In this document: positions 13,970 through 25,912 of the stretch, piece by piece
How the letters are laid out: each line of letters begins with the position of its first letter
Numbering within the stretch: the first letter of the stretch is position 1
DNA from: Cyclospora cayetanensis
Taxonomy: Eukaryota; Apicomplexa; Conoidasida; Eucoccidiorida; Eimeriidae
Direction: 5' to 3'
Assembly: GCF_002999335.1 (NCBI RefSeq)
Contig: NW_020312128.1
Coordinates: 1-64,000 of the forward strand
DNA: 64,000 bases
Position numbers and translations under genes: made by a program
Notes under the pieces: generated by a model
Databases searched by the model: none
Seen by the model: only the letters and a program-made list of their open reading frames with translations
What the model was told of the DNA's origin: nothing

Positions 13970-14890
13970 CAAACAATCTTACCCTAATGGTCACACATTT
14001 CTTTGCCTGCTCGCCTTCTGGTGCATTCCGTGAAGGCTACCAACCACCAGGACCAAATCTCCAGGTTGAAAGCACACAGCCAACTACCAACCATCTAAAT
14101 TCCATGCTGTCTCTCTCGAGCTCGGCAAATACTTTAGTCTGCCTCAGCCCGCGACTCCCTGAATTCATCTTCTGCGGAAGGGGGCTGCTGACTCCAGACC
14201 AGTAGCTCTAGGCTGGGATCCTTGAAGGGTTCCTCACAGTAGACCAAGGATAGAGAGAAATCATGGGTATGCAACTGTATGCTTATGCATTATAAACCAG
14301 CTCTTCGTACAGAGTCGTGAGCTCCGTAGCAGCCTGCGGTTGGTGCACTTTGTCTATCTATTTGTCTCGAACTGCTGCGCAGGGATCATAGTCGATGCAT
14401 ACGGAGGACATGAACGGACGCGAGGCAGCACTAATATACTTCGAATGCCTGTCCGTGATGGCACTTCTGGGGATATTCTGGAGCTTTCAAAAATGAGCGA
14501 AAGCCAGTTAAGGAGGTTTTTGAGCCTTGACAGAGCTGAAGCAAGGGATAACATAGGCTTATTTACTGCGTGTGTCGACAACGACATTCATGGTATCGGG
14601 ACCCTTAGCCTCCCGCACTCCATCTACCGTGATAGATCAGTTCAAATCTATTGAGCAGCCCAAAGGATCCGCAGAAGGATGGTTTAGGAGAACTGCACCA
14701 CTTCAGCTGCTCACAATCCAGGCATGACAGTCCATATACGTGCAACTGCGGGACACAGCCTAGGCCACCAGGAGGACCGTGAGAGCTTTTTCATTGAGGA
14801 AATAAAACCGGCATGGCCTGCAAGCCATTGCTCTGAAGTTTAAGAAATGGCACTGCGGATCAAAGTTGGCATGTGCAAAGAATGGATTCC
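13970..14890 (-). pseudogene. Integrase relic (Ty3/gypsy)
   Basis: The minus strand shows the zinc-finger region with AGHAGFISSMKKLSRSSWWP (14,764-14,825) and a following C-x-x-C (CLDC). The catalytic core has VVVDTRSK and, around 14,404-14,462, ITDRHSKYISAASRPFMSS, which matches the 'ISDRD.KF.S.FW' box holding the second catalytic aspartate. A pre-C-terminal helix and a PGDLVLV motif follow near 14,050. Stops and frameshifts separate the blocks. Live integrases insert the cDNA into the host chromosome; this one is dead. I did not recognise a chromodomain after the GDLVLV motif. Confidence 0.75.
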
Positions 14891-15059
14891 CTGCGCCGTT
14901 CTGAGACATAGATTATCATCCTCGACATAGTGGTGCTTCACCTTTTGTTATTCTGGGTTTTGGAGATACCAGCGGATATCTGTGTGCTGAAAGTGTATGC
15001 GTCGAGCAAATTATGTAGGAAACCTTAGTTACACCGATATGAGCGGTTGTGATGCATAA

Positions 15060-15470
15060 TACTAAGCCGCTGCAGCTTCTCACGAACCCATCGGCGACCA
15101 CATTGGTCATACCCTCAATGTACTTTACATCAAAGTCTTACTGCAAGAAGCCCCCACGCCAGCAAGAATCTAAAGCATTACCAAGGTCCTGAACGCACTT
15201 TGTAAGCGCCAGTATAGTCTGCGGGAACGGTGATATAATGCCGACATAAATAGTGCTGGCGTTTTTCCACGCACCATAACACCATAGAGTGTCTTTTCTG
15301 TAGCTGCATAACACCGTTTGCTTTCGATGAAGCGATGCAAATAACAAGCGATGATTTGGTGTTGTGGAAAGCTCATGACCTGTTGGTGGAGAATAGCACC
15401 CACCGTTACGGCCCTAGCTTTGGTTGTGAGGAAAAGGATAATACTCTTAATCGGGTAGCGCAAGTACTAA
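15060..15470 (-). pseudogene. RNase H relic (Ty3/gypsy)
   Basis: Directly downstream of the RT relic, the minus strand reads VTVGAILHQQ, then IIACYLHRFIESKRCYAATE, then after a frameshift DFDVKYIEGMTNVVADGF. These correspond to the family's '(D)AS..G.G.VL.Q', the 'YSRKL..AE.NY...EKE' box, and the closing 'Y..G..N.VADALSR'. A stop codon precedes the last block. In live elements this domain removes the RNA strand of the RNA-DNA hybrid. The match over three consecutive boxes is the strongest single evidence for the element. Confidence 0.8.
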
Positions 15471-15510
15471 AGGAGATGTAAGCCGGCCGATAGGCGTCCT
15501 TCCTTCGGCA

Positions 15511-16110
15511 TTATCCTCCTCTTTTAGGTCCTAGAAGGCGATTCTTAAAGTGGATTGGCCAAAGGAGCAGCAATTCAAGAAAATCCATGACTGGAGTTTC
15601 GGTAATTAGATGGGTCCCCATGAAACTTCGCGAAGTCCGATCCTCCCACAGGCACACGCCAGGCGATAGAAACACAGCTAAATCCGCGAAAACAAACAGT
15701 TGCTTGTTTTTACATACCAATGCTTGCCCTGCAACAGCTAAAGCGCGCTGGAGCTGCTTTAGGGACACTTGAACGTTTGGGTTGAAGGATAAGCCGTCGT
15801 TAATACAGATAACCACCTAGCTCTCCTTAATAAGGCCCACTATAATCCTGATGAACTTATAGTTGGGGGGTCAACTGGGGGATTGATTTGTCCAAACGGC
15901 ATATACATGTGCTGGAGTGTGCGGCCCCCAGTTTAGAGTGCTGTTCCTTGGGTCAATGCCGTTTAGTAAGAAGCCGCCTGTGAAATCTAATGCTGAGTAG
16001 GATGTTAGTCCGTGTAGATTCTAAAGTTATGAGCCAACAAGTGGCATCAAAAACCTTCGATTTACGATAATCCTGTAAAAAATCCAACGGGCGTCATCTT
16101 CCGCCCATTT
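15511..16110 (-). pseudogene. Reverse transcriptase relic (Ty3/gypsy)
   Basis: The minus strand preserves several RT landmarks in order. A motif A region reads YSALDFTGGFLLNGIDP. The 'MPFGLTNAP' box reads YMPFGQINPPV. Motif C reads VVICINDGLSF where a functional enzyme has a V-x-IDD-x-L core. It is followed by a helix like the usual H-x-x-H-L and by a thumb region ending in MDFLELL, the position of the RSFLGL box. The catalytic aspartate pair is broken (IND) and stop codons lie between motifs. The family copies RNA into DNA during transposition; this copy is inactive. Confidence 0.75.
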
Positions 16111-17014
16111 CCCCAATCCCACACGGGGTCATGCCGAAAGGCACTAGCCAATTCCTGCACCATTTTTGTCCAAAAAAAAATTCGCCTGCCTCTACGTCTC
16201 CTCTGCATGCTCGGGAGAGCTTTGCATATTGCGAGAAGGTAGCTTGAATCTAAAACACGGGGGAGCTTCTTACGGTTCTCTAAAAGACTACTAGGTGGCC
16301 AGCATGCTGGCAATTCATCATTGGGGAGGCACATCCCGCTCCCCTTCGTATATTTGCCCATTCCTGCTTTTTCTCAAGTTAATGCTCAATGGAGTTTCTT
16401 ATTTAAGATTTAGCTACAGAACCACCTGCAGGGCTCTGTCTCACCCAGTTGAGGCGTTGACTCAATCCCACTCGCCACATATGAAATTAGCGTTGTTTAA
16501 GAAGCCAGGAGATGCTCTTTTCTAGCGCTTTCTGACACACCAACCTCCATAGCGCTCAGATGTGGCCACGTGTGCTTTTTGTTGGGCCGCGCATGGCACA
16601 CCTGGGACTACATCACGGTGCACAGGTCCAGCCCAAAAGTCTCGCATACTGGTAATAGAGCCTAATAGTAATTTGACGAGGCACACGGGGCCTAGACTAG
16701 CCACTTCTTGCATTCGGTCGCCCTTCAGCAAGCCTGAGACAGGGCAGATTGCCGTTCTACGCCGCCTCCTTATGATAGGTCCACCTAACATCCAGCATCA
16801 AGTGATGCTCGCAATTTTTGACCCGTGGCGTAAACTACATCGGCACCCAATCGATTACTGAGAGATCCCCAATTAATGCTTCATCTCGCCCTGCCTCGTG
16901 TGGTCCCCATAGCTTCGCCGCCGCCTGAGTGGGGGCTGTCTGCTCACCTATTGAGGAATCTTCGCTCGCCAAGCAGCCTGCTTTTGAACTCTCGTGCTTT
17001 TTTTGCGTGGGCTT

Positions 17015-17850
17015 GCAGTTCCGGACTAGATGACCCGATTTTCCACATGTAAGCAGATACGTTGTTGGGGACTGTCTAAAGCTGCCTAGAAGAGAGGGTT
17101 TCCTCTACTTCTTCTCCTTAGTACACTGTCTGCTAGGGCCAGTTGAGGCAGCTCCGACATCCGTAGACTCCAACTTTCCACTTGGCTCTTGCTGTCAGCT
17201 AAAGATGCGGGAGTTTTAGTAATTTGCCATCCGAGCCTCAGGGTGTCCATCATCTGTAAAAGCTCCACCTGTCATCGTCGGAGTGTTTAGTTGACGCGCA
17301 GCCTGCCACCGCTTGATGTAAGACTTCGGGGTAACCCGATAGACACCAATGACTCAGCAGCCATCTTCCTACAGCCAAAGTTTCATCTTCCACTACATAT
17401 CGATTTATTAACAGGCTTGAGCTTTCTCAAGTTATTTTAAGCTTGCTACTGACTGAATCTTGGCGTACACCTACGATTCAGGGCTTGTATGAAACTCGAC
17501 GCGCGGGAATCCCCGCAGGTTAAAGCGGCTTCCTCTTTGTGTAGAGAGTCACCATGAAAATGCTCCTCCCTCCAGTAACAGTGTCGCAAGAAGCACTTGC
17601 TTCTTGTCAGCTGGCGCTCACAAAGCGAAGTACATCTCCAATTTGCTGATGAAAGCCCTCAAACACTTTCCCATACATACGGGCGTCATATTTTTCTGGT
17701 CGAAATATCATCATCGACGGTCCCATGACCATTTTATTGGCCAAAGTCCAGTACCATTTTGCCAGCTGCAGAGCTACTGCGTTCACATCACCCTGCAGGC
17801 CGGTCTTTGTCTTCTCAACATGCGTTGCGCCACCGTCTGCTTCCATCGAA
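17015..17850 (-). pseudogene. Gag relic with zinc knuckle
   Basis: On the minus strand near 17,020-17,065 the translation reads CGKSGHLVRNC, which matches the CX4HX4C half of a retroviral-type CCHC zinc knuckle. The first cysteine is recovered only if a one-base frameshift is assumed just upstream. The sequence on the N-terminal side up to about 17,850 contains open pieces such as FRPEKYDARMYGKVFEGF that have Gag-like charge and helix character but no diagnostic motif. In Ty3 elements the knuckle binds the RNA genome during packaging. Position just before the polymerase part agrees with a Gag assignment. Confidence 0.55.
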
Positions 17851-17899
17851 AGTCCGTTCTTCCCATGTCTCTGCCAACGAACATCAAGTAGTCAAAGTG

Positions 17900-19430
17900 C
17901 CAACTGACTCGACTAGAATAAGACGAGTGTTGCAAGGAGAGCTGACACTTCACCTTATCTTTAGGCAGCTGATGAGCGGAGAACAGCTGTATCCAATCAT
18001 AGGGTGCTACCAACTACAGCGCTCAATCTTAGATCTGTGTATTAACTCCAGCCTCAGTACGCAGTCAGTAGAAAACTGCTGACAGTTGCTGAGGAGAAGT
18101 TTCGTTTTCTTTTGCCTGCTCAGAGCTTCGATCTGTGGAAACAGGCGCATTTAGGGTGCGCTCAGCTGCGCCCTGGAAGCATTTCGAGCATTAGGTACTA
18201 GCTGCACATAGCATCTGGCGCAGATGTGCATAAGATTGCGCCTTCTTGCATCAAGCAAGCGACACTCTGCAAGGAATAAAATATATTAACAGATCACCAG
18301 TAGGTCTAAATCTAGTTAAATAAAAGTGGTGTAGAAAATGTCAAAGTGTAGCGAGGCTTGCCACGGAGGAGTTGCGTAGAGTTACTATGTCTGTCAGGGG
18401 TTCAGTCAAGCTCTACAGCACCGTTTGCCTACCTAGGGCTCTGCGCTGTGTCTGATAGTGGCTCAAGCGGGGTGCTCAGGTGCACTGCCAGCAAGCGCGG
18501 CAGCTCTACGCCAGCTAACTCCTATCTTAGTGCCTCCCTCCACACACCCAGGCTCCAAGCGACAACCCGATCTTCAGAAGACGGCTACTGATGATATCGA
18601 GCGCTGTAATAAGCCATTTAACACTATGGGGTGCCATGGTCTTTGGTCCTGGCTAAGCGCGCGCGTGGGTGGATCTTGAACTTGATCACTTTTGTGTTCA
18701 CCCTTCTTCGAAGCCCGTGCCAAGTTTATCTACAGAACGAATCAATCTTTCGTTGCGCTGTAAAGCTCGATAAAATGCTGAAAGACGGCTATGAGATTAA
18801 TGCCGATTTGTACGCTTGCACGGCCACTGGGTCGGCTGCAGCACGCTTGTAAGTCAGACCCCACCACATATATGAAGAGCCTTCCTTAAGAGAAGCAGTC
18901 TTCTTCTTCGAGAAAGCAAACGCTTTTTGCAAAATAAGCACTTAAAGAATGCTGGGCCATAAAAAAATGTTCATATGCACTACAGGCTGGACCTCGGGTA
19001 TAATGGCTTCCTCATTGGCCCAGGGGCATCCCTGGCACTTCAGCTACAACTATTTGGCCGACAAAATTCATTTGTTCATTCTCCAGCTCTTTCCGCAGTT
19101 TCGCTCAGTTTACTTGTTGAACTACGCTTTGATGGAAGGCAAGCACTTATAGCAAAGTCTGAAAGGCCACCCTTCCCGACAATCATTCTAGTTACAGAAT
19201 ATCCCAATTAGCAGATGATTAAGACGGCTCTGTATCTGTATTAACACTTTGGAGCCGAGACCCCTGATAGACTATGGGCGGACCAGACTTCTACCGGTTT
19301 AGCTACCATTGGGTTGAGCGTGCTTCCACCTGGGAATTAACTAGTTCGAGGGGCGACTGTAGTATTAGTACACTGCGTGTGCCACAAGTATAACAACGAT
19401 GATACTTGTGAAAGCACGAAGCAATGCTTG
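17900..19430. other. Gene-free stretch right of the retroelement
   Basis: No gene is supported. This is where the 5' part of Gag and the 5' long terminal repeat of the minus-strand element would be expected, but no long repeat shared with the other side was seen. Short plus-strand frames around 18,358-18,852 read serine/alanine-rich and may be debris. Confidence 0.4.
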
Positions 19431-21212
19431 TTAAAGCTCTCCTTGCTTTGCAGCTAGCAGGGACAAAAAGTCTTCCAGGAGTTCTACAACAGGAGGACCC
19501 TTATACAGGGCTTGCGTCTTCAAAGACCTTGACCCTGGTGGATAAACGGCGATTGCTGGTTTGTTTTTCTTCACGTCAAAAACAAGTATGTCATTCAGCA
19601 GCCCGTTGATTTGGCCGAAGATGATCTCACCCTTCACACCCGCTTGATTTGTAAAGTCCTTGGCTACCGTCTGCCATAACTTTAGGTAGTGTTGACAATC
19701 TAAGGACTCTGGTTCGTAATACAGAATACCTAATGGGGCTGTACGTGGTGAGTGCAAGAGGTCAAGAAGCTGCACATAATTGAGTTCCATAACAGGGCTA
19801 CCCATATCAGAGTATTCATAGCGATTTGACCGGATGTGTAGCCTACGCTGGCCTCTTTCCCACTTTTCGAAAAAAGCCTTCATACTGTGGTAATTAAATG
19901 GCATTGACAACGAATACTCAGCAGATGGAACTGCTTCCCGCACACCGTGCGCTATCCTCTGGTGACCTGATAAGTTTGCATATTGATCTGATAAGATAGC
20001 ACCACCCCATGTGTGGTTGAATATGACTTCAGAACGTGCCGCCGTTTTTAGCGAGCTGCTGGCTATGTGAAAAGCAATGCGGTCCTGATATCTTGGTTGG
20101 AATTCCATAAGCAACGATGCGATGTCTTGCAGGTTTTCAAATTGACTAGCGTAAACAGTAAAAAGCTTGCGAGTTCCTAATAACGCCTGGGGTGGACTTT
20201 CACCATAGAAGACCTTTCGGTTTTCTGCTTCAAGCAGCAGAGCCATTATTTCTGTTGGCTCCCACACTGCCCCCTGTGCACTCAGGAACTCCTCCTCTCC
20301 TACATCAAAGGGCAGTTGCTTCCTGTAGACACGTAGCTCTTCTGCTTCGGAGGAGTCTACATACTGGATGCTAAACAATGTAAGCCTAGATGGCAGCTGA
20401 GTCCTCATCCTTGAAAGCTGGTACACAAGCTCAGCTCGTGGGCTTCCATTGTGGACACAGGCGTGCACAACAGGGCCCACCGGAGATCCTATAGTAGATG
20501 CCTTGCTGGAAGCCGTGTGACCACCTGCTGTCTTTTGTAGTGTTGCGTCTTCAAGGCTAATGACCCAATGAGCGATTTCTATGGCCGTTATATCCGTACC
20601 GTTATATGGTACGCTATGCAGGATATCCAAGCTACCGTCGGCATAGAAGCACAGGTGGGGAGCGGATTCGATTCCCAGGAGGGAAGCTAGCCCCGGCTCC
20701 TTGACTATGTCGATCGTAGAAACAATAGTCAACCCTCCAAGATTCCGTATCATCGAATGTGCAATCTGAGCCTCACGAAGGGCCTCTTCGGAGAGGCGGC
20801 ACCCTGCAGTTGTAAACACAACTAAACGCGGGCGTTTCGTGAGGGTGATTCTTTGTAGGTCATGGCTAGTAATCCGTTCAGCATCTAAGGCATCATATTG
20901 TAGACTTTTTTGCTTGGGGTTTGCATGTGCTTCATGTAGTTTTTTTTTTGTGAACTCCAGATCCACCCAAATATTGGCGAATTCCTCATTTTCTTGTTTT
21001 GGCAAGCGGCCATTCAGAGCATATGCTGAATTCACTTCTCGATCGGAATTTACGGGCTTTACTTCAAAGTCGAACCTTCCATGTGCGTCCAACTCGTCGA
21101 CCAGAGTCTTGGGGGGATTTGCTACCCCTAATGCAAGCCCTTCACAAAGCCAAACGTGAGTGCCTTGAGGAAGAGTGGAGACCAAAGAGAAAAAAAGAAT
21201 GGCTTTCCACAT
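19431..21212 (-). CDS. Secreted thioredoxin/PDI-like protein lacking CxxC
   Basis: This single-exon gene encodes 593 residues when started at the ATG at 21,212; the frame is open 39 codons further upstream, but only this start gives an N-terminal signal peptide (MWKAILFFSLVSTL). Residues 125-222 resemble a thioredoxin domain: a hydrophobic beta strand (LVVFTTAGC), CRLS at the active-site position (residues 138-141), and the family's cis-proline segment SAPH at 184-186. A second thioredoxin-like region lies near residues 490-586 (GILYYEPESLDCQHYL, then AVYPPGS). Neither carries the CxxC of a disulfide isomerase. The product therefore probably acts in the secretory pathway as a chaperone or scaffold of PDI type rather than as a full oxidoreductase. 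The C-terminus ends QGEL, only loosely like an ER-retention signal. The middle 250-480 region is unassigned. Confidence 0.85.
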   Translation of the reverse strand: MWKAILFFSLVSTLPQGTHVWLCEGLALGVANPPKTLVDELDAHGRFDFEVKPVNSDREVNSAYALNGRLPKQENEEFANIWVDLEFTKKKLHEAHANPKQKSLQYDALDAERITSHDLQRITLTKRPRLVVFTTAGCRLSEEALREAQIAHSMIRNLGGLTIVSTIDIVKEPGLASLLGIESAPHLCFYADGSLDILHSVPYNGTDITAIEIAHWVISLEDATLQKTAGGHTASSKASTIGSPVGPVVHACVHNGSPRAELVYQLSRMRTQLPSRLTLFSIQYVDSSEAEELRVYRKQLPFDVGEEEFLSAQGAVWEPTEIMALLLEAENRKVFYGESPPQALLGTRKLFTVYASQFENLQDIASLLMEFQPRYQDRIAFHIASSSLKTAARSEVIFNHTWGGAILSDQYANLSGHQRIAHGVREAVPSAEYSLSMPFNYHSMKAFFEKWERGQRRLHIRSNRYEYSDMGSPVMELNYVQLLDLLHSPRTAPLGILYYEPESLDCQHYLKLWQTVAKDFTNQAGVKGEIIFGQINGLLNDILVFDVKKNKPAIAVYPPGSRSLKTQALYKGPPVVELLEDFLSLLAAKQGEL

Positions 21213-21329
21213 TTGTAGCTCACCGCTCTGCCGCAATATGGGCTTACGCGAACTATTGACTCGCTGTTTCGGCACGTGGAACGACTGTTCAACGCAGACT
21301 TCGAGGTCGCGTGTGCGCGTCCCACCCAA

Positions 21330-24300
21330 TCTGAACTTTCAGATACGATCTTTAGTTTTCCATGCATTCCTCAGAATGGGAGCCAACGTTGCAAGCTCAT
21401 GTGTGGATAAGTATTGTCAGGCTCCATTGAGGCATTAAAATCTTGGTGATTAAAGTTAGTGCCAGTTTTGACTCAATCTGCATGTTTTTTCCGCTTGCAG
21501 TAATATGGGGTTAAGTAGGATGGATAATCTTGGCGAGGGAGAGGCTGGAGAGTCCTCTTCATGGAAGTGCATGCAAATGGCTGTTGTGAAAGCAGAAGTG
21601 AGGGAGAAGAAAGTTAAATTAATTTTACCCTGAAATAAATCGCCAATGGACTCAACCATAAGCTCTCAATCAACCAGAATGGATATTACTGATTGCCGCA
21701 AACCTACCATTGATACTCAAGCTGTAGGACGGGGCGCTGGTATTTTGGGGGATAGTTCTGGCGGATTATATGAACTTGGGGCACTGCGTAACACGAAATT
21801 ATGATTGAAGTCACCGTTGGTGTACTCTGAGCATGCTTGCAGTTTGGCTAAAGCGAAATAAGGTGTCAGCCGTATTCTACAGCTAAAGATTGAAGGTTCT
21901 TTGCAAGTATGGATCACGTTGAATTACTCAAAGTGCCGTAACTGAGTGGTATGCACAACAGGGAGCTGGAAGCGACAATCCCACCACAGGGCTGCATGCA
22001 AAGATGCACAGGGAACGCCTAAGCTAAGGATGACTTTTCCGAGGGAATGACTTGTTAACAATGTTGCAGCTGTGTAGAATATAGCCAAATGCAGGGAAAA
22101 TAGTGGTTTTATTTCTAAGCAACAGCATGGGGCTATGCACCTCTCACAGAGGGTAAATTGCACTGAACTGAGGTGTAACAACGGTCGCGTGCTTTACTGA
22201 TCGCAGCAGAGGTTTCTTATACCTTCCGAGGACCTGTTAAGATCGAAATCAAAAGATATGTACTAAATAGCAGGTGATTCGTGCTTCAGCAATAGAGTTA
22301 CATTGCAATTCATCAAAATTGTAGACATGGCCTTACAAGCACTCTGCATCGGGCCCCCAAAGGGGGACTCACGTGCAAAACACAGGCAAACCTTGAAAAC
22401 CTATAATTCCATCAAAGGTGTTTACACCTCCTGCCGTTAACACAAAGGGTCCCTGTCTTACAGGTAGGATTCATGCCAGGTGTGCAACTAATCCCCACGC
22501 TGTGCCATCCGAACACTTACGTTCTCCTTCACAACGCACAATATTGAATCTTAAAAAAACTTACTGTGTAGCAAGAAGAACATGAGACCAGCCATTCTAC
22601 ATTCCAGCTATGCCCGAAGCGCCTTAACCCTAATTGATACACTAACTGTATTTGCATGTTTTGCTTAGTAATGGCTCTCTGGTCTGGCTGCTCTCTTATT
22701 ATGTATAAATTGGGATAGCTCCTTATCACTAGAATGCATGCTGCCACGCTCTGTCCTCAGTCATTGCGTGCGAAGGCTCGGGGTGCTCAGACGGCGCTGC
22801 TAGTGCAACCCCAGCTTCCCTTCCTCGCAAACGAAAACTGTCCGACGTGAGGGTAACGTGAAGGTAAACTTATTTTGTTATGGTTTTTGATCTAGCTTTT
22901 GAACCTAGAGGTCTATGTTTGGATGCCCTAGTATGAGAGTTACCGTGAGCAGCTATTTACAAACTCATTAAGTTTTGGGGCCTTAAGGATCAAGAAGGCC
23001 CATAGTGACTCCGCCAAGACACGGAAGGAGCTCCGGTCCCTTTACCTACTTAAGCCCACGAAAACAAACTACATGTTCTTGCTTCCAGTGATAACCTGCT
23101 GAGTGTAGAGCTGTTACTGATATGCATTCAATGAAGTCATCTTGATGCACGATGTGGTAGGGCAAGCACACGAGAGGGTGGGTCGAGTTTCCATGTCCTT
23201 CGTGGGTAGCATATAATTCCACTGTCCTAAGGCCTTAAGCGCGTCTCGCTCACTACGAATCTTTTGGTTTTAGTGTTTGAACTGCGGTATCGCAAGGGGA
23301 CTGCATTGCCCATTCTAGAACCTAATGAGAAAAACCTAATTCTATTCTATATCGGCTAAACCCCTCTAGAAGAATGGGAAAAAAATATAGTTAAATGTTC
23401 GTCGTATTACTGGACATGAGAATCTTGAAATTTCAAGGTCACTGAAGGTTTTGTACCCAGTGGGCAGTCTGCCTTGCCACCAAGCGACCGGCTTGCAGGG
23501 GTTTTGCTCCTAACGACGCCCTAGGCATAATGGCTTTGATGCATTGCTCTCTGCAGTGTCTTGTACAGCTGTTGTTTATCCTCTAAGATTCTTTTTGCCG
23601 TGGTCCATGGTAATGCCCCGAGCTGAATATGTTAATGGCACATACAGTGTGGATTGTGCACCATTTATCATAGCGCATTGTCTTGTGTACTGCTGCTTTG
23701 AGTATTAATCCTTAGACTGCTTCTTGAAGTTAGTGCTGTGCCAGGCCCGGCTATTTCCAAACTCGTCTTAAGATGTCCTCTTGTAGTGGTAAAGATGACA
23801 AAAAGAGTATAGCGCGCCCGACTGCACAACTTGCAATGAAAACCCGTGGCGGTAGTGCATAGCTGACGGCGCACCGACGCCGTGGACTAGGGACAGTTGT
23901 CTAGCTCTACAACGAGCTGCTTCACTTATGGCTGGAAGATCACAGAACCCTTTTTTTCGGCTCAAAACATTTACTTCAGTCCTCTTCTGGTACAGCCCAC
24001 ATCCCATATTGTATCGCATAGTTAAGGAGTTGTGTGGTCGTCCTTGATGACACTTTGCTATAATTCGATGAAAAGGATTATGAAGATAGGGCATTTAGGT
24101 TGAGTGCTGTTAAGGAGTCCTACTAGCATGTTAAGATATATTCTTGGGGCCGGGGTAGGGGTGGAAATGCCTCAACGGCTGCAGCTTTAGGTCTAGTGTT
24201 CACCGGATCCGCGCATTGCTCGTGCTACCCGTCAGTCGTGATTGTTGCAGTGGAAACCAAAGTTCCTGGGCACTTCGTGAGCCAACAAAGCTGTATCACA

Positions 24301-25910
24301 TCAACAAATTCTTTCGCAAAGAATGGAAGTTTGATGGCTTATATAGAAGGGCGGTAAACACCTTGCTTTGCGTATATGCACTAACCGTTTGTCACTGCAC
24401 CCAGAGCTTGCCCAGAACCACCATCATATGTAAAGTGGGTGTCCTGAGTGCTAAAGACCACGAGAAGGGTGTTGATAAAGCTGTTCCATTAATGGGGACT
24501 GGATATACGACGCTTGCAAAAACTCAAAGCCAGCAGTGTCTCGAAAATGAGAAATAGTGAAGTCTAAAGCTTCTAATTTTTGCCTTTCATTTTTCATGGA
24601 TCTCTGAACTATTGGATTATTGACAATCACTCATTGCCCATGTATTTTATTTATGTTGCTTTATGTACAGATAAGCAGCTTGAAATTATGCAAAAACTGC
24701 ATGCCCATCGCAACGTGCATCTTCAATGGAGCTCATGCCCATTAAGCAGCGTACGTGACAGCAAGTGTTTCAAGAACAGATGGTAGCAGAGGGCGACATG
24801 ATATTTTGGCCTTGTCACTGGTCGAATAACGCACACAAAGAGGGGCGAAACTCTTAGGTAATACTAGCGTCCCCAGAAAACTAATAAGTTGAAGTGCTTG
24901 ATGCGGTAGGGAAGAAATCCTTCTAAAGAAACGAAGCTTATACAGGAAAAACGTTTCTTTTGTTTACAGAGCCGGGTGGAATGCAGTAGAAACGGCACAT
25001 CTCTGAAAGCAGAGCAATATCGCGTTTAAATAAAAAGTGTGAATTGTGGTGGAGTTATAGAGCGTCAGGACCACAAAGTGGTCAAAGGAGACGCAATGGC
25101 TACGCGCCAAACGCGTGCCACGTAGTGAGCTTGATTTGAATGAAGACCCTTGAGGTAAACGGTGTTACGCACCGGAACCTGATGTGTATAGCCAAAGCAC
25201 TTGCTGTCAATACGTTGCAGAGTGACTGAGAAAACTTGCAGGCTTTGCCAAGGACGCTAAATTATGCTAAAGAGCTCTTAGGGCTTTAAAGAATGGATAT
25301 GCAAACCAGAAATTCGCAGGCTGGAAGGTCTACCTCTCAGAATTGCTATTCATTCTACAGTTTACCTAATAATGGGATAGACCATCCTACAGCAATGCAG
25401 GAAATGAAGATCTTTTGTCGGTACGCTTGTGTTACACTGGCAAGTACCCGACGAGGGTCTACCTGATTGGTATCCTCTCAGAAGCATATTCATTCATAAT
25501 CAAGGATAACGAGCCTGAATGCTACTGTTTGGGGAAAGTTGGTTGATCGCATACTTAGCCATCAAACAAATTGTTTGTACAGCCGAGTATATGTCGAGTC
25601 TCTTTATGTTGATCTTGCCTAGAACCCTGCTCAGGAAACTTCGACTAAAAGGGTGATCTGCTCACAGAGCTTTAAGGGGAAGTTCCACTGAACTCAGCTG
25701 CGCAGCCGTATATATTGCATAAGTGGAGGACGGTGTTCCGGTGAATATGTCCATTCTTTGTTCTGACGGAGTAATACTTGTTCTGCTCAGTGCAAACAAG
25801 GCTTGCTATCTATTGAATAATAATGCAGGCCCACAGGGTTCAATTTTACGCCTGTCCCACTGAGGTGCCTGTGGGATCAGCACTTAAGGGGCTTTCTCCG
25901 TAGATCACGT
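21330..25910. other. Gene-free stretch between the PDI-like and ankyrin genes
   Basis: About 4.6 kb without a supportable gene. Open frames do not exceed 113 codons and none shows domain motifs, a signal peptide or matching splice borders. The right end may hold the 3' untranslated region of the minus-strand ankyrin gene, and the left end the promoter of the minus-strand PDI-like gene. No specific signal was recognised. Confidence 0.45.
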
Positions 25911-25912
25911 AG

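Larger units (their letters stand above)
13960..17900 (-). mobile_element. Decayed Ty3/gypsy-type LTR retrotransposon
   Basis: Read on the minus strand, this stretch carries remnants of a Ty3/gypsy polyprotein in canonical order: Gag with a CCHC-type zinc knuckle, reverse transcriptase, RNase H, integrase zinc finger, integrase core and a C-terminal GDLVLV motif. Every part is interrupted by stop codons and frameshifts, so it cannot be expressed as a protein. The order RT, RNase H, then integrase separates it from Ty1/copia elements, in which integrase precedes RT. I could not identify long terminal repeats, a primer-binding site or target-site duplications by eye, so the outer limits are uncertain. 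Chromovirus-like Ty3 elements are known from Eimeria. Whether this one belongs to that group needs a phylogeny. Confidence 0.8.

Noticed and set aside
21238..21320. tRNA-like sequence upstream of the PDI-like gene on the plus strand
   Set aside because: The stretch resembles an anticodon arm and a T-arm (…TTCGAGGTCGCG…GTCCCACC), and the opposite strand reads GGTRTRDL, a frequent sign of an antisense tRNA. The T-loop is altered, the anticodon stem has a mismatch and no matching acceptor stem exists, so it is at most a relic.
21213..21329. Upstream 39-codon extension of the PDI-like open frame
   Set aside because: It begins at a non-ATG codon and would bury the signal peptide; the ATG at 21,212 is the better start.
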